Below are positions 1 to 5,682 of a DNA stretch of 6,934 nucleotides, one piece after another. The position numbers were made by a program, and so were the translations under genes. This DNA is from Myxococcales bacterium (GTDB taxonomy: Bacteria; Myxococcota_A; Polyangia; Nannocystales; Nannocystaceae), in assembly GCA_020431135.1 (NCBI GenBank), contig JAGQIT010000660.1, positions 3,174 through 10,107 of the forward strand, in the 5' to 3' direction. Position 1 is the stretch's first letter, and every line of letters begins with the position of its first letter. Under the pieces are notes generated by a model. The model saw only the letters and a program-made list of their open reading frames with translations. It was not told the origin of the DNA and made no database searches.

Positions 1-1
1 G

Positions 2-184
2 AAGAAGGCCGAGGAGGAGGCCGCGAAGAAGAAGGCCACGACGAAAAAGAAGGTCACGAAGAAGAAGACGACGACGACGAAGCCGAAGGCCGATCCGGAG
101 CCCGCGGACGACGGCCCGGCGAAGCTCTCGCCGAAGAAGCCGCCGCGCGACGACGGCTTCGGCAACCTCCCGAAGCCGCCCTGA
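2..184 (+). CDS. C-terminal lysine-rich tail of an unidentified protein (5' end outside window)
   Basis: Sixty codons and a TGA stop are visible; the start lies upstream of the window. The frame was chosen because nearly every codon ends in G or C (AAG, ACG, GCC, CCG), while the other two plus-strand frames, which are also open here, use GAA, CGA and AGA codons unlike the rest of the window. A strong terminator begins 25 bp after this stop, which supports the choice. The visible protein is low complexity: Lys/Ala/Glu runs, then alternating Lys and Thr, then a Pro/Asp-rich part ending in DDGFGNLPKPP. Such tails occur on many myxobacterial proteins (histone H1-like proteins, kinases, secreted proteins), so the function of the whole protein cannot be told from this piece. 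It is probably disordered and strongly basic. Confidence 0.75.
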   Translation, partial: KKAEEEAAKKKATTKKKVTKKKTTTTKPKADPEPADDGPAKLSPKKPPRDDGFGNLPKPP

Positions 185-208
185 TCGCCTCCGCGTCGGG
201 GTGATGGG

Positions 209-246
209 CGTGCCGGCGATCCGCGAGGATCGCCGGCATGTTTTTT
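209..246 (+). terminator. Rho-independent terminator
   Basis: A perfect 12-bp stem (211-222 with 227-238) is closed by a GCGA tetraloop of the stable GNRA class and followed by TG and six T residues (241-246). The stem can lengthen slightly through G-U and C-G pairs at its base. It sits 25 bp after the TGA of the upstream plus-strand gene. On the minus strand the hairpin is not followed by a T run, so it should act only on plus-strand transcripts. Confidence 0.93.
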
Positions 247-393
247 GGGTCATGTTGGAGGAGCGGGGCGTGCGGCGCGAGAGCGGCGAGGCGTGGCGCG
301 AGAGCGACCGCGGACGAGCGACGGGGCACGTCGAGGCGCTCCGTTCAAGCCCGCGTTGACAGGCGAGGCGAGTGAACGGGGGAGGGCGAGCGG

Positions 394-437
394 CGGAGCC
401 TCGTCGCCGTCGGAGCCTCGTCGCCGTCGGAGCTTCG
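394..437. repeat. 17-bp tandem repeat, about 2.6 copies
   Basis: Two identical head-to-tail copies of CGGAGCCTCGTCGCCGT (394-410 and 411-427) are followed by a partial third copy with one mismatch, CGGAGCTTCG (428-437). The period of 17 is not a multiple of three and the repeat lies outside the predicted genes, so it does not encode a regular peptide repeat. It probably arose by replication slippage, and copy number could vary between strains. Confidence 0.9.
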
Positions 438-498
438 ACGCGCTGTGGCGCCGCTACACACTGACGGACGGCGACGCAGCGCCGCGCCGCCGCGCGAA

Positions 499-2397
499 CT
501 ACACGCTCTCGCGCGGCCTGTGCAGCCACGGCCCGGTACGTGAGCCGGCGAGCGAGAGCATCAGCAGGATCATCGCTACGAGCGCCAGCCCGCCGCCAAG
601 GCGGAGCGGCGTCGAGGTGCTCGGGTGCGCCCGCTGGCTGCGGATCTTGGCGACCGCCGCCTGGAGCTCTGGATCATCCGGGGCCAGGGCCTCGGCCGTC
701 GTCAACAGCATCGCGCGGCCCTCGGGGGAGAGCCCGTCGCTCTCGGCCTCGGCGAGGAGCGCCTGGATCGTCAGGGTCCGCCGCCCCTCCGGATCGCGGT
801 CGGCGATCAGCATCGCGGTCTTGCGCAGGAGCTGGCCGGCGCGGCTGTGCTGACCGACGCTGAGCGCCTCCTCGGCCGCGCGCCGATAGGCGTCGATCAC
901 CCGGCCGTCGGCCATCCGCGTCGGGTTGGCGACGAGGAGGCGATCGAGCGCGGTGATCGTCTCGCCGAGCTCCTCGTGGGCGAGGGCGGCGACGATCGAC
1001 GCCTCCTCCTCGGCGGCCCGGCGGGCGTCGAGGAAGGCGAGGTACGCGTGGGTGTGGCGCTCCGGCTGGCGCTCGCAGCTCTCGTCGCGGCCGCCCTCCG
1101 GGAGGTGGATTTTACATGGCTCTTCGACCAGGTCGGGAGCCTCGGCCTCGAGGCGCTCGCGGATCGCGATCGCGGCGGTGTCGCGGTAGGTCTGGCCGGC
1201 CTTCGCCGAGCTCGTCTTGCCGCCGAGGAGGCGGAGGACCTTGCGCTCCGGCGCCGGCGCGGGGCCGGTGACGTAGGCGAGGAAGGCCTCGCGCGCGGCC
1301 CGGCGGATCCGCGGGATCCCGGCGTCGACGTACTCGAGCAGCACCTCGGCCGCGTCGGGGAAGCGGCGCTCGCCGTAGGCCGCGAGGATCGCCGCGAGGA
1401 GATGGGGATCCTCGAGGGCCGCCGCGACCGCGCGCTGCGGCTGCAGGCGGTCGAGCGCGTCGAGCTGGTACTCGGCGTACTCCGCCCGCCGGTAGGGGGT
1501 CTCGAAGCGATCGTCCTCCTTGTCGATCGCCGGCTTCACCGAGCTGCGGACGAGCTCCGGGATCGCCGGATCGCCGACGGCACGGAGCGCCCGACCGACC
1601 TCGTCGCGGAAGGTGCCCTCGTGGACATAGGCCGAGTCGAGGAGGGTCGCCGTCACCTCGTCCACGAGGTCGGGGCGCGTCGCGCCGATCTTCGCCGCCG
1701 CCTTGAGGAGCGCCGTTTCGAGAACGACGTCGCGGTAGATCCCGTGGAAGGAGCGGCCGATCTTCCGCGGCGACAGGGCGAGGAGATCGCCGAACCAGTC
1801 CTCGGAGAGCTTGACGTCGTAGCCGTGCGCCCGCTTCCAGGCACGCTCGAAGTGACCGTAGCGGTTCGGGACGTCGCCGCCGATCAGATCGAGGAGGGCG
1901 CGGTAGTCGACCTTGCGCGACTTCCTCGGCGCCAGCAGGCGCTCGCGGATCGCCGGCCACAGCTCGGGTCCCGCGAGCGCGAGGTTGTTCGCCGGGATCG
2001 CGACGTCCTCGACCGGGCCCTTGCGCAGCGCGGCGACGGCGGCCTCGAACTCCGCCTCGGTCTTCGGCGGTCGCGGCGGGGGAGGGGGAGGCGCGGGCTC
2101 CTTGTCCTTGGCGCGCCTCGACTTCGCGCCCTTGCGGCCGCGCTCGCGCTTGCTGCCGTTGGCGGTCGCGTCGTCCCCATCGCCGTCGTCGGCGAGCTCG
2201 TCGTCTCCGCCGCCGAGGCTGAGGGAGGGCATCGTCCCGAGCCAGCGCCGATAGGCGTCGATGCCCTCGCGCAGCGCCTCGGTCGGGGGCTGCGGGGACT
2301 CGACCTCGCCGACGCGCGTCGACACCGAGACCTCGGGATCCGAGGTGCAGCCGGCGACGAGCGCGGCGACGGCGACGATGCGGGCGAAGCGATGCAC
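499..2397 (-). CDS. Helical-repeat lipoprotein with C-terminal transmembrane segment
   Basis: The product is about 632 aa with the GTG start at 2397. This start gives a compact lipoprotein signal: a basic n-region (VHRFAR), a hydrophobic core and the lipobox LVAG-Cys17. An in-frame GTG at 2472 would add 25 residues before the signal and is less likely. GGAG lies only one base before the chosen GTG, so the ribosome binding site is poor and the start is uncertain. After Cys17 comes a disordered stretch with an acidic block (about 65-80), a basic Lys/Arg block (82-99) and a proline run (about 100-112). Then follows a long alpha-helical region, HEAT-like near 235-390 and TPR-like near 455-590. 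One hydrophobic segment (about 601-618) precedes a basic tail ending HRPRESV. I do not recognise a named family. The helical repeats suggest a binding scaffold in the periplasm. The gene lies 147 bp downstream of the pilZ-domain gene on the same strand, so co-transcription is possible. Confidence 0.85.
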   Translation of the reverse strand: MHRFARIVAVAALVAGCTSDPEVSVSTRVGEVESPQPPTEALREGIDAYRRWLGTMPSLSLGGGDDELADDGDGDDATANGSKRERGRKGAKSRRAKDKEPAPPPPPPRPPKTEAEFEAAVAALRKGPVEDVAIPANNLALAGPELWPAIRERLLAPRKSRKVDYRALLDLIGGDVPNRYGHFERAWKRAHGYDVKLSEDWFGDLLALSPRKIGRSFHGIYRDVVLETALLKAAAKIGATRPDLVDEVTATLLDSAYVHEGTFRDEVGRALRAVGDPAIPELVRSSVKPAIDKEDDRFETPYRRAEYAEYQLDALDRLQPQRAVAAALEDPHLLAAILAAYGERRFPDAAEVLLEYVDAGIPRIRRAAREAFLAYVTGPAPAPERKVLRLLGGKTSSAKAGQTYRDTAAIAIRERLEAEAPDLVEEPCKIHLPEGGRDESCERQPERHTHAYLAFLDARRAAEEEASIVAALAHEELGETITALDRLLVANPTRMADGRVIDAYRRAAEEALSVGQHSRAGQLLRKTAMLIADRDPEGRRTLTIQALLAEAESDGLSPEGRAMLLTTAEALAPDDPELQAAVAKIRSQRAHPSTSTPLRLGGGLALVAMILLMLSLAGSRTGPWLHRPRESV

Positions 2398-2436
2398 GCT
2401 CCAGGTGCTAGCGCAGGGGCCGGGATGGCCCAAATT

Positions 2437-2456
2437 TCCAGCGTTTGCCCGCTGGA
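2437..2456 (-). other. Hairpin in the leader of the lipoprotein gene
   Basis: Seven-base arms (TCCAGCG at 2437-2443 and CGCTGGA at 2450-2456) flank a 6-nt loop. Read on the minus strand, the hairpin is followed by AATTTGGG, too few T residues for a convincing terminator. It lies about 40 bp before the chosen lipoprotein start, so a leader structure or weak attenuator is possible. It could also be chance in GC-rich DNA. Confidence 0.35.
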
Positions 2457-2488
2457 GGTGTCGGCGACGCACCTGAGCGACGCCCAGG

Positions 2489-2518
2489 CGCGAGCCGCCC
2501 GAGGGTCCGGGGCTCGCG
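2489..2518. other. Inverted repeat between the PilZ and lipoprotein genes
   Basis: Eight-base arms (CGCGAGCC at 2489-2496 and GGCTCGCG at 2511-2518) enclose a 14-nt loop. The repeat lies 27 bp downstream of the PilZ stop codon. No T run follows on either strand. It might stabilise or partly end the PilZ transcript, but it is weak evidence on its own. Confidence 0.35.
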
Positions 2519-2544
2519 GCGTCGCAGCGGGCCGAGCTCGCCCC

Positions 2545-2892
2545 CTAGTGGAGGCGCTCGTTGGGGACCGGCGCCCCGACCTCTGGGACGAAGCGGAGGA
2601 AGCGGAGGCCGACGCCGGTCAGCGCGCGCACCCCGTCCTGGGCGCCGTAGTGGAGGAAGTAGTGGTTTTGGATCCGGGCGATCGCGCAGATCGCCGCGGA
2701 GTCCTCCGGGAGCTGGAAGCGGATGATGACCTTGGTCCGCAGGGGCAGGGGCTCGGCCATCTCGACGAACATCCCGGTCTCCGAGATGTTGCGGGCGACG
2801 TACCACTGCTCGCCGAATTCCTCGGTCGCGATCAGGACCCGAAAGATCTTGTCGATTCGAGCCGACGCTCGGCGCTCCACGGTGACGGTCAT
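2545..2892 (-). CDS. PilZ-domain protein (probable c-di-GMP receptor)
   Basis: The product is 115 aa and is essentially one PilZ domain. It should bind the second messenger cyclic di-GMP in the cytoplasm and relay it to motility, secretion or surface functions. Both binding motifs are visible: RxxxR as RASAR (8-12) and [D/N]xSxxG as NISETG (35-40). The rest fits the PilZ beta-barrel, ending near GVGLRFLRF (93-101). The size and the lack of other domains resemble the many short PilZ paralogues of myxobacteria. The ATG at 2892 was chosen because the first motif follows it directly; the frame stays open further upstream, but those codons lack the GC3 bias. No clear Shine-Dalgarno sequence precedes the ATG. 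The gene is divergent from era and upstream of the lipoprotein gene. The PilZ assignment is firm; the downstream partner is unknown. Confidence 0.92.
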   Translation of the reverse strand: MTVTVERRASARIDKIFRVLIATEEFGEQWYVARNISETGMFVEMAEPLPLRTKVIIRFQLPEDSAAICAIARIQNHYFLHYGAQDGVRALTGVGLRFLRFVPEVGAPVPNERLH

Positions 2893-2931
2893 GAGGGGAG
2901 GATCGCCAGGTCCGACAGTGAAATCAAATAT

Positions 2932-2952
2932 CCTACATGTATGACATGTAGG
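2932..2952. promoter_or_regulatory. Palindrome in the divergent pilZ/era intergenic region (candidate operator)
   Basis: Two perfect 9-bp arms, CCTACATGT (2932-2940) and ACATGTAGG (2944-2952), flank a 3-bp spacer. ACATGTA also occurs as a direct repeat with a period of 9 (2935 and 2944). The site lies in a locally AT-rich patch (about 2920-2950) of otherwise very GC-rich DNA, 40 bp upstream of the PilZ start and 110 bp upstream of the era start. On the minus strand a weak -10-like TAGGAT (2929-2934) overlaps it. The shape fits a dimeric regulator, and a transcript hairpin is the alternative. No regulator gene is visible nearby. Confidence 0.6.
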
Positions 2953-3062
2953 TGCAGGCGCGTCGAGGGACCCTTGCGCAGGTAGGGATCGGGGTGTATT
3001 CCCGCCCATCGGTCGAAACAGCCCACTTTCTCTGGGCCGGGCCGCACCTGAAGAAGATCTCC

Positions 3063-4040
3063 ATGGCCTCCGCCACCTCCGAGAGGGCCCCCGAGGGGGG
3101 TCCGTTCCGCGCCGGCATGGTCGCCCTCTGTGGCCGACCGAACGTCGGCAAGTCGACGCTGCTCAACGCCCTGATCGGCTCCGATCTCGCGGTCGCCTCG
3201 CGTTTGCCGCAGACCACCCGCGAGCGCCTGCTCGGGATCTGGTCGACCGACGCCTTCCAGGCGGTGCTCATCGACACCCCCGGGATCCACCGCGCGCGCT
3301 CTGCACTCAACCGCTTCATGGTCGACGAGGCGATCCGCGGGGCGACCGGCGTCGACCTGGTGCTCCTCTTGGCGGAGACGCCGATCCTCGAGGACGAGGC
3401 CGCGGCCGAGGCGTGGGAGCCGGGGGAGGGGGCGCGCGCAGCCCTCGAGGCGGTCACCCAGGGCGGCGCGCCGGTGGTCCTGGTGCTGACGAAGATCGAT
3501 CGCCTCCGTCGCCGCGAGCTCCTCCTGCCGGTGATCGCCCGTTGGTCCGCGCTCCATGAGTTCGCGGCGGTCGTCCCGGTGTCGGCGGTCAAGGACCTCG
3601 GCCTCGACGAGCTCCGCGAGGTCGTCGCCGGCGGCTTGCCGGTCGGCGTCCCGCTCTACGATCCCGACAGCCTCAGCGATCGCAACATGCGCTGGCACGC
3701 GGGCGAGCGCGTCCGCGAGTGCGTCTTCCGCCACCTCCGCGACGAACTCCCGTACAGCTGCGCGGTCACGGTCGAGTCCTACCGCGAGCAGCGCAAGCCG
3801 GCGAAGGACACGATCCGCGCGACGATCCACGTCGAGCGCGACAGCCAGAAGGCCGTGGTGATCGGCGCCGGCGGGCGGACGATCCGCCAGATCTCGATGG
3901 ACGCGCGCGCGGCGATCCGCGAGCTCACCGGGCGCCCCTGCGATCTCTTCCTCACCGTCAAGGTGACCAAGAATTGGACCAAGGACCCCGAGCTGATGGC
4001 CAAACTCGGCTACCACCAGCCGGTCGGAGGTGAGTCATGA
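3063..4040 (+). CDS. era: GTPase Era
   Basis: Era is an essential GTPase that binds the 3' end of 16S rRNA and aids maturation of the small ribosomal subunit. The product is 325 aa (E. coli Era is about 300). The G domain shows G1 GRPNVGKST (24-32), G2 QTTR (50-53), G3 DTPG (71-74), G4 as TKID (143-146, usually NKID) and G5 SAVK (174-177). The C-terminal KH domain has the Era-type ELPYS (228-232) and ERDSQK (258-263), with a GAGG loop (268-271, usually GKGG). About 8-10 extra residues, Glu/Ala-rich, lie between G3 and G4 (near 107-123). The ATG at 3063 was chosen because the upstream in-frame codons lose the GC3 bias; GAAG lies eight bases before it. The stop overlaps the der start by four bases (ATGA). 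No rnc gene, a common Era neighbour elsewhere, is next to it: the upstream gene is the divergent pilZ. Confidence 0.97.
   Translation: MASATSERAPEGGPFRAGMVALCGRPNVGKSTLLNALIGSDLAVASRLPQTTRERLLGIWSTDAFQAVLIDTPGIHRARSALNRFMVDEAIRGATGVDLVLLLAETPILEDEAAAEAWEPGEGARAALEAVTQGGAPVVLVLTKIDRLRRRELLLPVIARWSALHEFAAVVPVSAVKDLGLDELREVVAGGLPVGVPLYDPDSLSDRNMRWHAGERVRECVFRHLRDELPYSCAVTVESYREQRKPAKDTIRATIHVERDSQKAVVIGAGGRTIRQISMDARAAIRELTGRPCDLFLTVKVTKNWTKDPELMAKLGYHQPVGGES
4026..4031 (+). promoter_or_regulatory. Shine-Dalgarno site of der, inside the 3' end of era
   Basis: GGAGGT lies five bases before the ATG at 4037. It is within the last codons of era, so ribosomes finishing era are well placed to restart on der. 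It is one of the two strongest ribosome binding sites in the window. Confidence 0.9.
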
Positions 4041-5431
4041 GCGGGGCCCTGGTGGCGATCGTCGGCCGACCGAACGTCGGCAAGTCCACCCTCTTTAACC
4101 GCCTCGTCGGCGCCCGCAAGGCGATCGTCGAGGACAACCCCGGGGTCACCCGCGATCGCCTCTATGGCGTCGCCGAGTGGGACGGGCGCCGCTTCCTCGT
4201 CGTCGACACCGGGGGCATCGATCCGAGCCTCGACGACGGCCTCCCCGGGCACATCCGCGCGCAGGCCGAGATCGCCATCGAGGAGGCGGATCTCATCGTC
4301 TTCGTCGTCGACTCAAGCGAGGGGGCGACGGCCAGCGATCACGAGATCGCCGCGCTCCTCCGGCGCTCGGGTCGGCCGGTGCTCGTCGCCGCCAACAAGA
4401 CGGACGGGCCCAAGCGGGAGATCCACGCCCACGCCCTCCACGAGCTCGGCCTCGGCGAGATCTTCCCGGTGTCGGCGGCCCACGGCCGCCGCTTCGGCGA
4501 GCTCTGCGACGCGATCGTCGCCAAGCTGCCGGAGGACGCGACGATCGAGACCGCGCGGGCGATCCCCGAGGGCACGCGGATCGCCTTCATGGGCCGGCCG
4601 AACGCCGGCAAGTCGACGCTGATCAACGCCCTGATGCGCGAGCCCCGGGTGATCGTCGACGCCGCCGCCGGGACCACGCGCGACGCGGTCGATCTCCCCT
4701 TCGAGTTCAACGGCAAGCCGCTGGTGCTGATCGACACGGCCGGCCTCCGGCGCCGCCGCCAGGTCGCGCGGGCCCAGGAGAAGCTCGCGGCGATCAAGTC
4801 GATCCGGGCGATGGAGCGGACCCAGGTCGTGGTCCTGGTGATCGACGCGAGCCTCGGCGTCACCGATCAGGACCAGCGCCTCGCGCGGATGTCGTTCGAG
4901 CGCGGCAAGGGGGTGGTGGTCGCCCTCCACAAGTGGGATCTCGTCGCCGGCGACGCCCGCCTCGCGCGCGAGCGCCTGGCGCACACGGAGGAGGCGCTCG
5001 CCTTCCTCGAGCGCCCGCGGATCATCAAGACCTCGGCCGTCGGCGAGGGCCGCGACGAGGGCAAGGGGAAGACGCGCAACCTCGACGAGGTGCTCATCGC
5101 CTGCCTCAAGACGGCCCGCGGCCTCGGGCGCCACATCCCGACCTCCGACCTCAATGAAGAGGTGAAGGCCGCGGTCGCCGAGAACTCGCCGCCGATGCAC
5201 AAGAGCAAGCCGGTGAAGCTCCTCTACGCGACCCAGGCCGAGGTCGAGCCGCCGCTGATTGTGATCTCCGCCAACATGGGGCGCTGCCTCGCGCCGGCCT
5301 ATGAGCGCTATCTGATCCGGCGGATCCGCAAGCGCTGGGATCTCCGCGGCGTGCCGGTCCGCCTGGTCGTCCGCGCCCGCGGCCGCGGCAACCGCGAGCG
5401 CGCCCGCACCAATCGCAGCGCCAAGGCCTGA
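4037..5431 (+). CDS. der: GTPase Der (EngA), double G domain
   Basis: Der is an essential GTPase for assembly of the large ribosomal subunit. The 464-aa length is usual for the family. G domain 1: GRPNVGKS (10-17), TRDR (38-41), DTGG (57-60), NKTD (120-123) and SAAHG (146-150). G domain 2: GRPNAGKS (186-193), TTRDA (213-217), DTAG (233-236), HKWD (298-301, where NKWD is usual) and SA (333-334). After SA there is an extended, charged loop (about 336-348) that is longer than usual. The KH-like C-terminal domain follows, with LYATQ as in other Der proteins, and ends in an Arg-rich tail (VRARGRGNRERAR), which probably contacts rRNA. The start ATG overlaps the era stop and has a strong ribosome binding site, so the two genes are almost certainly co-transcribed and translationally coupled. 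Confidence 0.98.
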   Translation: MSGALVAIVGRPNVGKSTLFNRLVGARKAIVEDNPGVTRDRLYGVAEWDGRRFLVVDTGGIDPSLDDGLPGHIRAQAEIAIEEADLIVFVVDSSEGATASDHEIAALLRRSGRPVLVAANKTDGPKREIHAHALHELGLGEIFPVSAAHGRRFGELCDAIVAKLPEDATIETARAIPEGTRIAFMGRPNAGKSTLINALMREPRVIVDAAAGTTRDAVDLPFEFNGKPLVLIDTAGLRRRRQVARAQEKLAAIKSIRAMERTQVVVLVIDASLGVTDQDQRLARMSFERGKGVVVALHKWDLVAGDARLARERLAHTEEALAFLERPRIIKTSAVGEGRDEGKGKTRNLDEVLIACLKTARGLGRHIPTSDLNEEVKAAVAENSPPMHKSKPVKLLYATQAEVEPPLIVISANMGRCLAPAYERYLIRRIRKRWDLRGVPVRLVVRARGRGNRERARTNRSAKA

Positions 5432-5434
5432 GCG

Positions 5435-5453
5435 GCGGCGTTTGGCACGCCGC
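5435..5453 (+). other. Hairpin just after the der stop
   Basis: Seven-base arms (GCGGCGT at 5435-5441 and ACGCCGC at 5447-5453) flank a 5-nt loop, starting four bases after the der stop. The sequence that follows is GGGGTCC and not a T run. It may protect the era-der mRNA 3' end or act as a weak terminator, but it is not a classical intrinsic terminator. Confidence 0.45.
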
Positions 5454-5590
5454 GGGGTCCAGGGGGCCGGTCGGGGAGGCCCGGGCGTCTGCCTTGGCCG
5501 ATGGTCAAACGCGCGAGCCGAGGGGCGTTCGAGCCCTTCTCCGGCCGCTCCACCGGTGAGCTGGAGAGCATCGCGCGCACGTCCAAGGGC

Positions 5591-5620
5591 TTTACACGGG
5601 GCGAAGGGCTGTGCGATTGT
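5591..5620 (+). promoter_or_regulatory. Possible promoter of the VWA lipoprotein gene
   Basis: TTTACA (5591-5596) matches the sigma-70 -35 consensus at five of six bases. Eighteen bases later GATTGT (5615-5620) is a poor -10 match with three of six. Transcription would start near 5627, giving a leader of about 55 nt that contains the hairpin at 5631-5651. This is only a candidate, as myxobacterial promoters are often not of this type. Confidence 0.3.
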
Positions 5621-5630
5621 TGCGTCCGCA

Positions 5631-5651
5631 AGCCTCCCGCCGCGGGAGGTT
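5631..5651 (+). other. Leader hairpin upstream of the VWA lipoprotein gene
   Basis: CCTCCCG (5633-5639) and CGGGAGG (5643-5649) pair around a 3-nt loop, extended at the base by a G-U and an A-U pair. The right arm contains GGGAGG, which resembles a ribosome binding site but is too far (34 bp) from the ATG to act as one. The structure lies 22 bp before the real GGAGG. It could end read-through weakly or stabilise the mRNA 5' end. Confidence 0.5.
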
Positions 5652-5672
5652 CCCCGCGACCCTTGTGTCACC

Positions 5673-5677
5673 GGAGG
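5673..5677 (+). promoter_or_regulatory. Shine-Dalgarno site of the VWA lipoprotein gene
   Basis: GGAGG, followed by A, lies five bases before the ATG at 5683. It fixes the start and suggests efficient translation. Confidence 0.88.
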
Positions 5678-5682
5678 AATTC

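Larger units (their letters stand above)
185..498. other. Convergent intergenic region
   Basis: This 314-bp gap lies between the 3' ends of two converging genes. It holds the terminator at 209-246 and the 17-bp tandem repeat at 394-437. Open frames crossing it lack the codon bias of the real genes and give Arg/Ser/Ala-rich translations. A perfect TTGACA at 356-361 has no matching -10 element. I found no intrinsic terminator for the minus-strand gene that ends at 499, and nothing else that I can support. Confidence 0.7.

Noticed and set aside
54..329. Minus-strand frame ending in a serine run near the left edge
   Set aside because: It is antisense to the lysine-rich tail and crosses the terminator.
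356..361. Perfect TTGACA that could be a -35 element
   Set aside because: No -10-like hexamer is found 15-19 bp downstream and no gene follows on that strand.
625..2985. A 786-codon plus-strand open frame opposite the lipoprotein and PilZ genes
   Set aside because: It is antisense to two genes with clear motifs (lipobox, RxxxR and NxSxxG), its composition is Arg/Leu/Gly/Asp-rich without recognisable domains, and long antisense frames are expected in DNA with such high GC.
2974..3002. TTGCGC and TATTCC with 17-bp spacing upstream of era
   Set aside because: Each hexamer matches the consensus at only three positions, too weak to annotate as a promoter.
2952..3062. Upstream GTG extension of era
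   Set aside because: The added 37 codons lose the GC3 bias and do not resemble an Era N-terminus; the ATG at 3063 gives a normal protein.
2889..4016. A 375-codon minus-strand open frame opposite era
   Set aside because: It is antisense to a fully recognisable Era, and its translation is low complexity without motifs.
4313..5671. A 452-codon minus-strand open frame opposite der
   Set aside because: Der has all its G motifs on the plus strand. The antisense translation shows no domain and reflects the codon bias of der.
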